Shown here: positions 1 through 8,876 of the stretch, one piece after another
How positions within the stretch are numbered: position 1 is the stretch's first letter
How the letters are laid out: each line of letters starts with the position of its first letter
Assembly: GCA_001306305.2 (NCBI GenBank)
Contig: CP155577.1
Span: 1,967,501 to 2,031,500 of the forward strand
Direction: 5' to 3'
DNA: 64,000 nucleotides
DNA from: Citromicrobium bathyomarinum
Lineage (GTDB): Bacteria > Pseudomonadota > Alphaproteobacteria > Sphingomonadales > Sphingomonadaceae
Position numbers and translations under genes: made by a program
Notes under the pieces: generated by a model
Told to the model about the DNA's origin: nothing
Seen by the model: the letters and a program-made list of their open reading frames with translations, nothing else
The model's database searches: none

Positions 1-181
1 TCATCAGCTTGCCCGTGACGCGCGTATCCTCGCACGCAACACCGTCGCACCGCGAAAGCACGTCGACTGCCCGCAAGGTTATGTCGCTCAGATTGCCAAT
101 CGGGGTCGCGACGATATACAGGCCCGGCGCAAGCGCGGCGTTCGGATGGGCGTCGCTGGTATCGTTCACGAATCCAGCCAT
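1..181 (-). CDS. rsmI: 16S rRNA (cytidine(1402)-2'-O)-methyltransferase RsmI, N-terminal part
   Basis: RsmI 2'-O-methylates C1402 in the decoding centre of 16S rRNA using SAM. Only the first 60 codons lie in the window; the gene runs off the left edge. The translation begins MAGFVND, then shows the family's first core strand [18 protein letters not shown] (about residues 21-38) and the [11 protein letters not shown] segment (about 49-59), both typical of RsmI and related tetrapyrrole-methylase-fold enzymes. The start ATG at 181-179 is 27 bp from the divergent LpoA-like gene. The same rsmI/lpoA neighbourhood is known from E. coli (yraL/yraM). The first 18 residues before the core strand are variable. 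Confidence 0.9.
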   Translation of the reverse strand, partial: MAGFVNDTSDAHPNAALAPGLYIVATPIGNLSDITLRAVDVLSRCDGVACEDTRVTGKLM

Positions 182-208
182 GGACCAACGCAGGGGATAT
201 TCGCAAGC

Positions 209-1444
209 ATGATGGGCTCCACCAAGACCGGCTTGATCCACTGCCGCCGCCTGATCCTCACGCTCGGCATGGGCCTGCTGCTCGCCGGGTGCCAGATCAT
301 CCCGCAGGTCGATCCGCCCTATTCCCCGCCGCCTCCCTCGCAGCCGACGGGACAGCAGGGGACGACCGACGACCGGCGGACCCCGCCCCCGATCGATCGC
401 AGCCGCCCCACCCCTCTGCCGCAGGAACCGGGCGACAGCACCCGCCACCGGGTCGCGCTGCTGGTGCCGACCACGGGGGACAACGGGCGCGTCGGCCAGT
501 CGATCGCCAATGCGACGACGATGGCCCTGCTCGACACCAATGCCGACAGCCTGCGGATCACCACCTACGACACCGCCGACAATGCCCGCGAGGCCGCGCG
601 CCGCGCGGTGGCGGACGGCAACCAGCTGATCCTGGGCCCGCTGCTGGGCAGCAATGTCGCCGACGTGCTGGCCGAGGCGCGCCCGCGCAATATTCCGCTG
701 ATCGCCTTCTCCAACGATGTCAGCGTGGCCTCGCCCGACGTGTACCTGATGGGCCTGTCGCCCTCGCAGTCGGTCGCGCGCACGGTCCGCTTTGCGCAGA
801 GCCAGGGCGCACGCACCTATGGCGCGCTGGTGCCCGAGGGCGAGTATGGCCGCCAGGCCGAGTTGGCCCTGCTCGAAGCGCTGCGCGGCGTCGGCGGTAG
901 CCTGGTCGCGACCGAACGCTATTCGCGCAACGACGGCTCTGCCGCGAGTGCCGCGCGCCGCCTGCGTGCACGCGGCGGGTTCGACACGGTGATGATCGCC
1001 GACAGCCCCCGGCTCGCAATCATCGCCGCAGCCGAGCTGCGCGACGAGACCGGTGCCGGCCCCCGCCTGCTCGGCACCGAATTGTGGAGCGGCGAGAGCG
1101 CTATTCCCGCCGCCGGAGTGATGCAGGGCGCGCTGTTCTCCGCCCTCTCCGATGCGCGCTATCGCCGCTTTTCGGAAAGCTACCGCAGCCGCTTCGGCGA
1201 TTCCCCCTACCGGATCGCGACGCTGGGCTATGACGGCGTGCTGCTCGCGTTGCGGGTGGCGGGCAATGGCTGGCAGCCGGGCCGCCCCTTCCCCACCGGT
1301 CAGCTGACCGATGCGGGCGGCTTCCTCGGCCTCGACGGTGCGTTCCGCTTCAGCAGCGACGGCACTGCCCAGCGCGCGCTCGAAGTGCGCGAGGTGCGTG
1401 ACGGGCAGGTCGTGGTGGTCTCCCCCGCGCCCGAGAGCTTCTAG
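209..1444 (+). CDS. LpoA-like penicillin-binding protein activator lipoprotein
   Basis: Predicted 411-residue lipoprotein. The N-terminus has a short basic region, a hydrophobic segment and a lipobox LLLAGC, then a Pro/Ser/Gln-rich linker (about residues 33-80). The rest is a periplasmic-binding-protein fold similar to the C-terminal domain of LpoA (COG3107), the outer-membrane activator of PBP1[10 protein letters not shown] at the domain start, [21 protein letters not shown] and the [10 protein letters not shown] region near the end. ATG at 209 is preferred because AGGGGA lies 11 bases upstream and it places the signal peptide correctly; a second ATG follows at 212, and an upstream ATG at 146 would overlap rsmI. 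The TPR half of E. coli LpoA is absent, as is usual in alphaproteobacteria. A direct role as a PBP activator is inferred. Confidence 0.85.
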   Translation: MMGSTKTGLIHCRRLILTLGMGLLLAGCQIIPQVDPPYSPPPPSQPTGQQGTTDDRRTPPPIDRSRPTPLPQEPGDSTRHRVALLVPTTGDNGRVGQSIANATTMALLDTNADSLRITTYDTADNAREAARRAVADGNQLILGPLLGSNVADVLAEARPRNIPLIAFSNDVSVASPDVYLMGLSPSQSVARTVRFAQSQGARTYGALVPEGEYGRQAELALLEALRGVGGSLVATERYSRNDGSAASAARRLRARGGFDTVMIADSPRLAIIAAAELRDETGAGPRLLGTELWSGESAIPAAGVMQGALFSALSDARYRRFSESYRSRFGDSPYRIATLGYDGVLLALRVAGNGWQPGRPFPTGQLTDAGGFLGLDGAFRFSSDGTAQRALEVREVRDGQVVVVSPAPESF

Positions 1445-1515
1445 CACGCGGAAATTGCGGACATCGCGCCCCTTCCGGCTTGTTATAGTCGGGTCGGACG
1501 CGCACATTCACGACC

Positions 1516-3504
1516 ATGTCCGATGATCTGTTCGAAGGTACGCCGACCTCCAGCGGCGATTACGATTCCTCCTCGATCGAGGTACTCGAAGGGCTGGAGC
1601 CCGTGCGCCGCCGCCCCGGCATGTATATCGGCGGGACGGACGACCGCGCGCTGCACCACCTCGCCGCCGAGGTTCTCGACAACTCGATGGACGAGGCGGT
1701 CGCGGGCCACGCGACCCGGATCGAGGTCAAGCTGGAAGAAGGCAACCGGCTGACCATCGCCGACAATGGCCGTGGCATGCCGATCGACGAGCATCCCAAG
1801 TTCCCCGGCAAGTCGACGCTGGAGGTGATCCTTTCCACCCTCCACTCGGGCGGCAAGTTCTCCGGCAAGGCCTATGCGACCTCGGGCGGCCTGCACGGCG
1901 TCGGGGTCAGCGTGGTCAACGCGCTGTCCGAACACACCCGGGTCGAGGTCGCGCGCGACAAGACGCTCTATGCGCAGGAATTCTCCAAGGGGCAGACGCT
2001 GGGCCCGATCGAGACGGTCGGCGCGGCGCCCAACCGGCGCGGCACCACGGTCAGCTTCACGCCCGATCCGGAGATATTCGGCCCGCGCCAGTTCAGTGCC
2101 AAGCGGCTGTTCAAGCTCGCGCGCTCCAAGGCCTACCTCTTCGCCGGGGTCGAGATCCGGTGGAAATGCGCCCCCAGCCTCGCGACCGACGATGTGCCCG
2201 AGGAGGAAACCTTCAAGTTCCCCGGCGGGCTTGCCGACCATCTGACGCAGCGCGTTGCCGGGCGCGAATGCGTGACCGCGCAGCCCTTCGCCGGCAGCCA
2301 GGATTTCCCGAGCGTCGATGGCGTGTCCAACGGGCGCGTCGAATGGGCGATCGCCTGGCCGCTGTTCTCGGACGCGGCGACCAGCTGGTACTGCAACACC
2401 GTGCCCACGCCCGATGGCGGGACGCACGAGCAGGGGCTGCGCAATGCACTGACCAAGGGCCTGCGCGCATTCGGCGAACTGGTCGGCCAGAAGAAGGCCA
2501 AGGACATCTCCGCCGACGACGTGATGGCGGGTGCCGAGGTGCTGCTGAGCGTCTTCATCCGCGATCCGCAGTTCCAGAGCCAGACCAAGGACCGGCTGAC
2601 CAGCCCGGAAGCGACCAAGCTGGTCGAGAACGCGGTGCGCGACCATTTCGACCACTTCCTCGCCGACAATATGGAGCGCGGGAAGGCGTTGCTGGGCGAG
2701 GTGATGGAGCGGATGGACGAACGCCTGCGCCGCCGGGCGGAGCGCGAGGTCAAGCGCAAGACCGCCACTAATGCGAAGAAGCTGCGCCTGCCGGGCAAGT
2801 TGACCGACTGTTCGGGCGAAGGCGACAAGGAAACCGAGCTGTTCATTGTCGAAGGTGATAGCGCCGGAGGCAGCGCCAAGCAGGCGCGCGACCGCAAGAC
2901 GCAGGCGATCCTGCCGATCCGCGGCAAGATCCTCAACGTCGCCAGCGCCAGCGCGGACAAGATCCGCGCCAACAGCGAAATCGCGGATCTGATCCTCGCG
3001 CTCGGCTGCGGGGTGCGCAAGGATTGCGACGCCGACCAGTTGCGCTACGACCGCGTGGTCATCATGACCGATGCCGACGTCGACGGCGCGCACATCGCGA
3101 CGCTGCTGATGACGTTCTTCTTCCAGGAGATGCCGGATATAGTCCGCAAGGGGCACCTGTTCCTCGCCCAACCGCCGCTCTACCGCCTGACCGCGGGCAA
3201 GGAGAGCCGCTATGCCCGCGACGAGGAGCACCGGCGCGAGCTGGAAGAGACGGTGTTCAAGGGCAAGAAGATCGAAATCAGCCGCTTCAAGGGCCTCGGC
3301 GAAATGAACCCCGCGCAGCTGCGCGAGACCACCATGCATCCCGACAGCCGCAGCCTGATCCGCATCACCCTGCCCCCCGAGTTCGAGGACCGCGCGGCGG
3401 TGAAAGAGCTCGTCGGGCAGCTGATGGGCCGCAATCCGGAGCACCGCTTCCAGTTCATCCAGAACAAGGCAGGCGATCTGGATCGGGAGCTGATCGACGC
3501 TTGA
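1516..3504 (+). CDS. parE: DNA topoisomerase IV subunit B
   Basis: ATPase subunit of topoisomerase IV, which with ParC decatenates daughter chromosomes. 662 residues. The GHKL ATPase domain shows EVLDNSMDEA (catalytic/Mg-binding E and N near 52-56), DNGRGMP (83-89) and GGLHGVGVSVVNALS (about 124-138). The TOPRIM domain carries FIVEGDSAGGSA (about 442-453) and MTDADVDGAHI (about 516-526). The TOPRIM region is short and lacks the long insert of gamma-proteobacterial GyrB, which favours ParE. YIGGTDDRALHHLAAEVLDN and RFKGLGEMNP also fit alphaproteobacterial ParE. The 71-bp gap upstream holds a TATAGT -10-like string at 1484-1489. parC is not in the window. Confidence 0.95.
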   Translation: MSDDLFEGTPTSSGDYDSSSIEVLEGLEPVRRRPGMYIGGTDDRALHHLAAEVLDNSMDEAVAGHATRIEVKLEEGNRLTIADNGRGMPIDEHPKFPGKSTLEVILSTLHSGGKFSGKAYATSGGLHGVGVSVVNALSEHTRVEVARDKTLYAQEFSKGQTLGPIETVGAAPNRRGTTVSFTPDPEIFGPRQFSAKRLFKLARSKAYLFAGVEIRWKCAPSLATDDVPEEETFKFPGGLADHLTQRVAGRECVTAQPFAGSQDFPSVDGVSNGRVEWAIAWPLFSDAATSWYCNTVPTPDGGTHEQGLRNALTKGLRAFGELVGQKKAKDISADDVMAGAEVLLSVFIRDPQFQSQTKDRLTSPEATKLVENAVRDHFDHFLADNMERGKALLGEVMERMDERLRRRAEREVKRKTATNAKKLRLPGKLTDCSGEGDKETELFIVEGDSAGGSAKQARDRKTQAILPIRGKILNVASASADKIRANSEIADLILALGCGVRKDCDADQLRYDRVVIMTDADVDGAHIATLLMTFFFQEMPDIVRKGHLFLAQPPLYRLTAGKESRYARDEEHRRELEETVFKGKKIEISRFKGLGEMNPAQLRETTMHPDSRSLIRITLPPEFEDRAAVKELVGQLMGRNPEHRFQFIQNKAGDLDRELIDA

Positions 3505-3513
3505 GGGTTGTTG

Positions 3514-3626
3514 CCCCTCATCCAGGTGTCGCTAGTCACTGGCGTGACAAGCTCTGCCATCCTTCCCCAACGGGAGAAGGATATGCAGGCTTGGCGCGAA
3601 GCGCTTAGCCGGAGTTGGATGAGGGG
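3514..3626 (+). repeat. MITE-like palindromic repeat, copy 1
   Basis: A 113-bp element with perfect 11-bp terminal inverted repeats, CCCCTCATCCA at 3514-3524 and TGGATGAGGGG at 3616-3626, and an internal palindromic core CCTTCC..GGGAGAAGGA around 3572-3592. Read in reverse, the copy at 3956-4070 aligns along its whole length, with scattered substitutions. It begins 9 bp after the parE stop and supplies the last codons and stop of the DUF559 gene. Confidence 0.8.
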
Positions 3627-3946
3627 CCTACCTGCCGCTCCAGTTCCGCCAGCACGCCATCGGTATTGTCCAGCACCTCGTTGTTCCAGAACCGCACAAC
3701 ACGATAACCTTCGCCTTCCAGCCATTGGATGCGCGACCGGTCGACCTCTTCGGAATGCTGGCCGCCGTCGAGTTCGATGACGAGCTGAAATTCGTGGCAA
3801 TAGAAGTCGACGATGTAATGGCCGAGCGGGACCTGCCTGCGGAATTTGAGATTGCGGAACTGACGATTGCGGAGGTGCGACCAAAGCAGCGCTTCGGCAT
3901 CGGTCGATGCCTTGCGTAGCGCGCGGGCGCGCTTGACTGGTTTCAT
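3605..3946 (-). CDS. DUF559 domain-containing endonuclease-like protein
   Basis: 113 residues, whole-length DUF559, a small PD-(D/E)XK-like fold related to very-short-patch-repair (Vsr) nucleases. Family signatures seen: an ARxLRKxxTDAEALLW start, LRNRQFRNLKFRRQVP, HYIVDFYCHEFQLVIELDGG (acidic core D..E.D with Q-H following) and a C-terminal YRVVRFWNNEVL. The start at 3946 (ATGAAACC) is preferred over the ATG at 3967 because the latter lies in the terminal repeat of the flanking element. The last residues (PSSNSG) and the TAA stop are read from the other repeat copy. The gene therefore sits exactly between two inverted repeat copies. Nuclease activity and biological role are unproven for this family. 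Confidence 0.85.
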   Translation of the reverse strand: MKPVKRARALRKASTDAEALLWSHLRNRQFRNLKFRRQVPLGHYIVDFYCHEFQLVIELDGGQHSEEVDRSRIQWLEGEGYRVVRFWNNEVLDNTDGVLAELERQVGPSSNSG

Positions 3947-3955
3947 CGACTCCCA

Positions 3956-4070
3956 CCCCTCATCCAACTGCGACTAGGCAGCAAAGCTGCCAAGTCTTCA
4001 TATCCTTCTCCCTCGGGAGAAGGATAGCTGAGCTTGTCGCGACAGCGACTAGCGATGCTTGGATGAGGGG
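3956..4070 (-). repeat. MITE-like palindromic repeat, copy 2 (inverted)
   Basis: A 115-bp element bounded by CCCCTCATCCAA (3956-3967) and TTGGATGAGGGG (4059-4070), with a central CCTTCTCCCTCGGGAGAAGG palindrome around 4003-4024. It is the reverse-complement counterpart of 3514-3626; for example TCGCTAGTC, GACAAGCTC and AAGGATATG occur in the same order in both. Together the copies enclose the DUF559 gene in a 557-bp cassette. Confidence 0.8.
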
Positions 4071-4099
4071 GCTTGCCGACAAAAAAATCCCTTGCCCCC

Positions 4100-4127
4100 T
4101 GTAAGAAATCCGCTCCTTGGCCGACTA
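4100..4127 (+). promoter_or_regulatory. Candidate ECF-type promoter of the sigma-factor gene
   Basis: TGTAAG at 4100-4105 and CGACTA at 4122-4127 are separated by 16 bp. This layout resembles ECF promoters (AAC/AAG-type -35 and a CGTC-type -10). The expected transcription start falls at about 4134-4136, at the ATG itself, so the message may be leaderless. Autoregulation is inferred from position only. Confidence 0.45.
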
Positions 4128-4134
4128 AAGGGGC

Positions 4135-4656
4135 ATGACCGGGCAACAGGCCAGACTCTACCACCAGGCGGGCGAGCAGTTCGCTCCCGCAATCGCGCGG
4201 CTCGCGCGGGCGATGGAGCGCGATGCGGACAAGGCGCGCGATCTGGAGCAGGACATCCATCTGGAGCTGTGGCGCAGCTTCGAACGCTTCGATGGCAATT
4301 GCGCGCTCAAGACCTGGGTCTTCCGCGTCGCCCATAATGTCGCGGCGGACCATGTCGGGCGCGATGCGCGCAAGCCTGCCACCGTCGATATCGATGAACT
4401 CGACAGCCTGACCGCGACCGGTGAAGGCGAGGTTGCGCGGGCCGAGACCCATGCGCTCCAGCGCCTCCACGCCATCATCCGCACCCTCCCCCTGCTCGAC
4501 GCGCAGGTGATCCTGCTGTGGCTCGAAGGCCATTCGGGGGCGGAGATCGCGGAGGTTACGGGCCTCTCCAGCGGCGCGGTCGCCACCCGCCTCTCGCGGT
4601 TGAGGGAGAAACTCGCCGCGCAATTCGAACTTCCGGAGATCGACCATGACCGATGA
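4135..4656 (+). CDS. RNA polymerase sigma factor, ECF family
   Basis: 173-residue ECF sigma factor. Region 2 is recognisable at about residues 15-75 (DLEQDIHLELWRSF..FDG, then LKTWVFRVAHNVAADHV, the -10 recognition helix). Region 4 lies at about 115-160 (LPLLDAQVILLWLEGHS, then a helix-turn-helix AEIAEVTGLSSGAVATRLSR). The linker between them (about 76-110) is acidic. The 3' end overlaps the next membrane-protein gene by 11 bp, so the two are translationally coupled. A candidate self-recognised promoter lies directly upstream. The regulon and signal are unknown. Confidence 0.9.
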   Translation: MTGQQARLYHQAGEQFAPAIARLARAMERDADKARDLEQDIHLELWRSFERFDGNCALKTWVFRVAHNVAADHVGRDARKPATVDIDELDSLTATGEGEVARAETHALQRLHAIIRTLPLLDAQVILLWLEGHSGAEIAEVTGLSSGAVATRLSRLREKLAAQFELPEIDHDR

Positions 4657-5218
4657 TCTCAAGCAGATCTGGCAGACCGAGGGCGCTGCCGAAACCTTCA
4701 CCAAGCCGGAGAATCTCATGGACCGCAGCAGTACATTCGAACGCAAGATCCGTCGGCGCAATATCCTGGAATATGCGGCGGGCGTGCTCGTCCTGCTCGC
4801 CAGCGTGCCGACATGCCTGATGTTCGCAGGGATGGGCGAATGGTTGCTGGCCGGATCGATGGGGCTGATGGTCCCGGCGACGCTGTTCGTCCTGTGGAAC
4901 CTGCACCGCCGCGCATCGAACCTCGCGCGTCGTCCGGAAGAGGACTGCCGGAGCCATCTGAGCGCGCAGTACCGGCGGCAGGCGGAGGCGCTGCGCAAGG
5001 TTCCTCTATGGTACGTCGCGCCGTTCGTGCCCAGTGTTTTGGGCGTCTACGGCACGGTCGCGATCAAGGCGATGGGGGTACGCCCGGCAGCCGAGATCAT
5101 CGAGAGGATCGGCTTGCCGCTGGGCGCGACGCTGGCCTTCTTCGGCTTTGTCATCTGGCTCAACCTGCGTGCCGCGAAGGCGCTGCAACGGCAGGCTGAG
5201 GAGCTGGAGGCGGCGTGA
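4646..5218 (+). CDS. Membrane protein coupled to the ECF sigma factor
   Basis: 190 residues. A cytoplasmic N-terminus of about 45 residues begins MTDDLKQIWQTEG. Hydrophobic segments follow at about 48-68 (EYAAGVLVLLASVPTCLMF) and 73-90, then a charged loop with RRPEEDCRSHLSAQYRRQAE, and two further segments near 125-145 and 152-172. It has no HxxxCxxC zinc motif, so it is not a classical ZAS anti-sigma factor. The 11-bp overlap with the sigma gene makes an anti-sigma or sensor role plausible. I recognise no named family. Confidence 0.75.
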   Translation: MTDDLKQIWQTEGAAETFTKPENLMDRSSTFERKIRRRNILEYAAGVLVLLASVPTCLMFAGMGEWLLAGSMGLMVPATLFVLWNLHRRASNLARRPEEDCRSHLSAQYRRQAEALRKVPLWYVAPFVPSVLGVYGTVAIKAMGVRPAAEIIERIGLPLGATLAFFGFVIWLNLRAAKALQRQAEELEAA

Positions 5219-5244
5219 CCCGCCAACCCGCCCTATCCTCCGCC

Positions 5245-6459
5245 CTACTCGCCGCGCGTGGTATGGATGTGCAGGGTGCCTTCCAGGGTCCGGTGGACCG
5301 GGCACTTGTCCGCGATCTCGATCAGCCTGTCGCGCTGCTCGGCGGTCAGATCGTCGCCCAGCAGGGTGATTTCGCGGTGGAGCGCCTGGACCTTCGCGTC
5401 GTCTTCCTCGCAATGGTCGCAGTCGCGCCCGTGGTCACGCTCGTGCGTCACCGCCACCCTCGCGCCCTCGAACGGCAGACCCTTGCGATCCGCGTACATC
5501 TTCATCGTCATAGCGGTGCAGGTGCCCAGCGCTGCGTTCAGCAGGTCGTAGGGCGTGGGTCCGGTATCGTCGCCGCCATGGCCGCGCGGCTCGTCGGCGA
5601 CGAAGCGGTGCGAGGGGGTGTGCACCTCGGTGCCGAACTTGCCGTGGCCGGTGCACACGACAACGCCTGTTTCCGGATGCGGCCAGTCCGCCTTCATCGG
5701 CAGGTAGCGTGCGCCCCACGCGGCGATGATGTCCGCGATGAAATGCGCGTCGTCCGCCCTGGTCAGCAGATGATCCGCTTCGCCAAGGCTGATGAAGCTC
5801 TTCGGGTGACGCGCCGCCTCGTACAGCGCAGAGGCGTTCTCAATCCCCACGATCTGGTCGGTCGGCGAATGGGCGATCAGGATCGGCAGGCGCAGGCGGC
5901 CGACCACCTCGGGCAGGTCGATCGCGCGGGTCCGGTCGAGGAATTCGCGGCTGAGGTGGAAGGCACGCCCGCCGATGGTCACCTCGCCCTGCCCGTCACG
6001 CTCGATCGCGGCGAGATCGCCGTTGATGTTGCCGAGCACGTGCGGAACGTCGGACGGCGCGCCGATCGTGGCCACGCCCGCGATCCGATCGTGCCCGATC
6101 ATGTCCGCCGCGGCCAGGACCGCCGCCCCGCCTAGGCTGTGCCCGATCATCAGGATCGGCCCGCCGAACCGGGTGCACAAATGATCGGCGGAGGCGACCA
6201 GATCCTCGATATCGCTGGCAAACCCGGCGCGGCCGAAATCGCCGCCGCTGCCGCCCAGCCCGGTAAAGTCGAACCGCAGCGTCGCGATCCCCTGCCGGGC
6301 GAGCGCGCGCGTCACCTCGACCGCCGCCTTGCTCTGCTTGGTGCAGGTAAAGCAATGCGCGAACACCGCCGCCCCGCGCACCAGCCCGGTCGGCATTTCG
6401 AGCGCCCCGGCGAGGTCGTAGCCGCGCGCGGTCGCGATGGTGATCTGTTCGGTGGGCAT
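5245..6459 (-). CDS. Bifunctional alpha/beta hydrolase / OsmC-family peroxiredoxin-like protein
   Basis: 404-residue fusion. The N-terminal half (about 1-255) is an alpha/beta hydrolase: AHCFTCTKQSKA oxyanion region, GHSLGG nucleophile elbow, and a late ADHLLT histidine. The C-terminal half (about 270-404) is an OsmC/Ohr-like domain with GPTPYDLLNAALGTCTAMTM (redox Cys near residue 327), a HERDHGRDC segment and a final CPVHRTL (second Cys). Such fusions occur in many alphaproteobacteria and are presumed to act on organic or acyl peroxides. The start at 6459 (MPTEQITIATARGYDLAGAL) has AGGA 8 bases upstream; a longer frame reaching 6564 would overlap the divergent gene. The exact substrate is unknown. 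Confidence 0.88.
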   Translation of the reverse strand: MPTEQITIATARGYDLAGALEMPTGLVRGAAVFAHCFTCTKQSKAAVEVTRALARQGIATLRFDFTGLGGSGGDFGRAGFASDIEDLVASADHLCTRFGGPILMIGHSLGGAAVLAAADMIGHDRIAGVATIGAPSDVPHVLGNINGDLAAIERDGQGEVTIGGRAFHLSREFLDRTRAIDLPEVVGRLRLPILIAHSPTDQIVGIENASALYEAARHPKSFISLGEADHLLTRADDAHFIADIIAAWGARYLPMKADWPHPETGVVVCTGHGKFGTEVHTPSHRFVADEPRGHGGDDTGPTPYDLLNAALGTCTAMTMKMYADRKGLPFEGARVAVTHERDHGRDCDHCEEDDAKVQALHREITLLGDDLTAEQRDRLIEIADKCPVHRTLEGTLHIHTTRGE

Positions 6460-6562
6460 ATCGGGAATCCTGAGAAATCTGAGCGATGGCGTGTAGCCAT
6501 TTCGCCCAGTCGTGCAAATTTTGTCACGCAAATCGTTAGGCAACCGCAAGGGGAGAACCAGC

Positions 6563-7882
6563 ATGCAAATCCAGACACTTCGCGCAATGATGATCGGGAC
6601 CGCGCTGGCCGCCGCCAGCCTCGCCGCGACTGCCAGCCCGGCCTACGCCCAGACAGGCACCGAAGCGAGCGAGGGGGCCGCACTGCAGGCCCGCCTCGAA
6701 GCGCGCGCGGACGACGTGATCGCGGTCATCAATGGCGAGAAGCCGGCCGACGAGGTGTTCGCCCCGGCGTTCCTCGCGCAGGTTTCGCCCGAACAATTCG
6801 CGCAGATCAGCCAGCAGATGACCTCGCAGTTCGGTGCTGCGGTGGGCGTCGAAACGGTCGAGCCGGTCAATGCCAGCACGGCCAAAATCACGCTGCGCTT
6901 CGAAAAGGCGCTGGCGAGCGGGCCGCTGGGCCTGCAGGCGCAGGCGCCCTTCCTGGTCGAGACGCTGTTGCTGCAGGATTTCCAGCAGCTGGATGACGGG
7001 CCGGACAAGATCGACGCGGACATCGCCGCGCTTTCGGGCAGTACGGCGGCGTGGTTCGGTCCGCTCGATGGTGAGGCGATCTACAGCTATGGCGATCCGG
7101 CAAAGCCCTACGCACTGGGCTCCGCGTTCAAGCTTTACGTCCTCGCCGCGCTGTCGCGCGCGGTGAGCGAGGGGCGGCTCGCGTGGGACGATGTCGTGCC
7201 ACTCGATGCCAAAAGCTTCCCCAGCGGCATCATGCAGACGTGGCCCAGTGGCACGCCGGTGACGCTCCAGACTGCGGCGATCCTGATGATCTCGATCAGC
7301 GACAACACCGCGACCGATCTGGTGATGCGCACGGTCGGGCGCGATGCGGTCGAGGCGGAGATGCGCGCCAGCGGCCACGCGGGCGGCGGCAAGACGCTGC
7401 CCTTCCTCACCACGCGCGAGATGTTCTCGATCAAGGCGGGTGACATGGGCGAAGCCTATGCTGCGGCGGACGAGGCGCAGCGGCGCGCGATGCTCGAAAC
7501 GCTCGACAGCGACGAACTGACCCGCAAGCGGGTAATGGAGGTGTTCACCTCGGGCACGCCGGTGCTGATCGAGGATATCGAATGGTTCGCCAGCATGCGC
7601 GACGAGCTGGGCCTGATGCGCCTGCTCGCCGATCTGCCAGAGGATACCGCGCGCCGGATCATGAGCGTCAACACCGCGCTGAGCGAGGCGGAGAGCGAGG
7701 GCTGGAGCTATGTCGGCTACAAGGGAGGGTCCGAGGCCGGGGTGCGCAACCTCTCGTGGCTGCTGCGCGATGGCGACGGGCGCTGGTACATGCTGGCGAT
7801 CAGCCAGATGGACCCCGCGAGCGAGATCGACACCACCGCACTGCTGATGATCGCCAAGCGCATCCTCACGCTCAAGGAATAG
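6563..7882 (+). CDS. Serine hydrolase, class A beta-lactamase-like, with N-terminal extra domain
   Basis: 439 residues, exported: signal peptide MQIQTLRAMMIGTALAAASL..SPAYAQ. Residues about 30-140 resemble a DUF3887-type small alpha/beta domain. The catalytic domain carries the three class A signatures: SAFK (nucleophile Ser about 187), SDN (about 246-248) and KGG (about 387-389, in place of KTG). The start ATG at 6563 follows AAGGGGAGAACCAGC; an ATG at 6512 lies too far upstream for the signal peptide. Lactamase activity cannot be assumed, because the family also includes D,D-peptidases and esterases. It is divergent from the hydrolase-OsmC gene with 103 bp between. Confidence 0.85.
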   Translation: MQIQTLRAMMIGTALAAASLAATASPAYAQTGTEASEGAALQARLEARADDVIAVINGEKPADEVFAPAFLAQVSPEQFAQISQQMTSQFGAAVGVETVEPVNASTAKITLRFEKALASGPLGLQAQAPFLVETLLLQDFQQLDDGPDKIDADIAALSGSTAAWFGPLDGEAIYSYGDPAKPYALGSAFKLYVLAALSRAVSEGRLAWDDVVPLDAKSFPSGIMQTWPSGTPVTLQTAAILMISISDNTATDLVMRTVGRDAVEAEMRASGHAGGGKTLPFLTTREMFSIKAGDMGEAYAAADEAQRRAMLETLDSDELTRKRVMEVFTSGTPVLIEDIEWFASMRDELGLMRLLADLPEDTARRIMSVNTALSEAESEGWSYVGYKGGSEAGVRNLSWLLRDGDGRWYMLAISQMDPASEIDTTALLMIAKRILTLKE

Positions 7883-7953
7883 GCGCGGCCCCTTGCAGCG
7901 CGCCGCGCAGGCCCCTAGCAAGTTTCGAAACAGGACTTGATAGGGCTCGGTAG

Positions 7954-8799
<846 letters not shown>

Positions 8800-8846
8800 G
8801 GCTGCTTCGGGCAGCATATTCCAGCTAGGTCGAGCGTCAATCTTCC

Positions 8847-8876
8847 CATATGCTTCCCCGCGAGGGGGAGCATATG
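8847..8876 (+). promoter_or_regulatory. 13-bp stem-loop covering the ribosome binding site of the next gene
   Basis: CATATGCTTCCCC at 8847-8859 pairs with GGGGGAGCATATG at 8864-8876 (one A/T-to-G mismatch), loop GCGA. The right arm holds both the GGGGGAG ribosome-binding site and the ATG start of the secreted-protein gene, so folding would hide the translation start. Its core resembles the palindromic centre of the 3514-4070 repeats, so it may be a short repeat rather than a dedicated switch. Confidence 0.55.

Noticed and set aside
1483-3444. 653-codon open frame antisense to parE
   Set aside because: Composition is that of a complementary-strand shadow in a GC-rich gene; parE is unambiguous on the other strand and this frame has no recognisable motif or ribosome-binding site.
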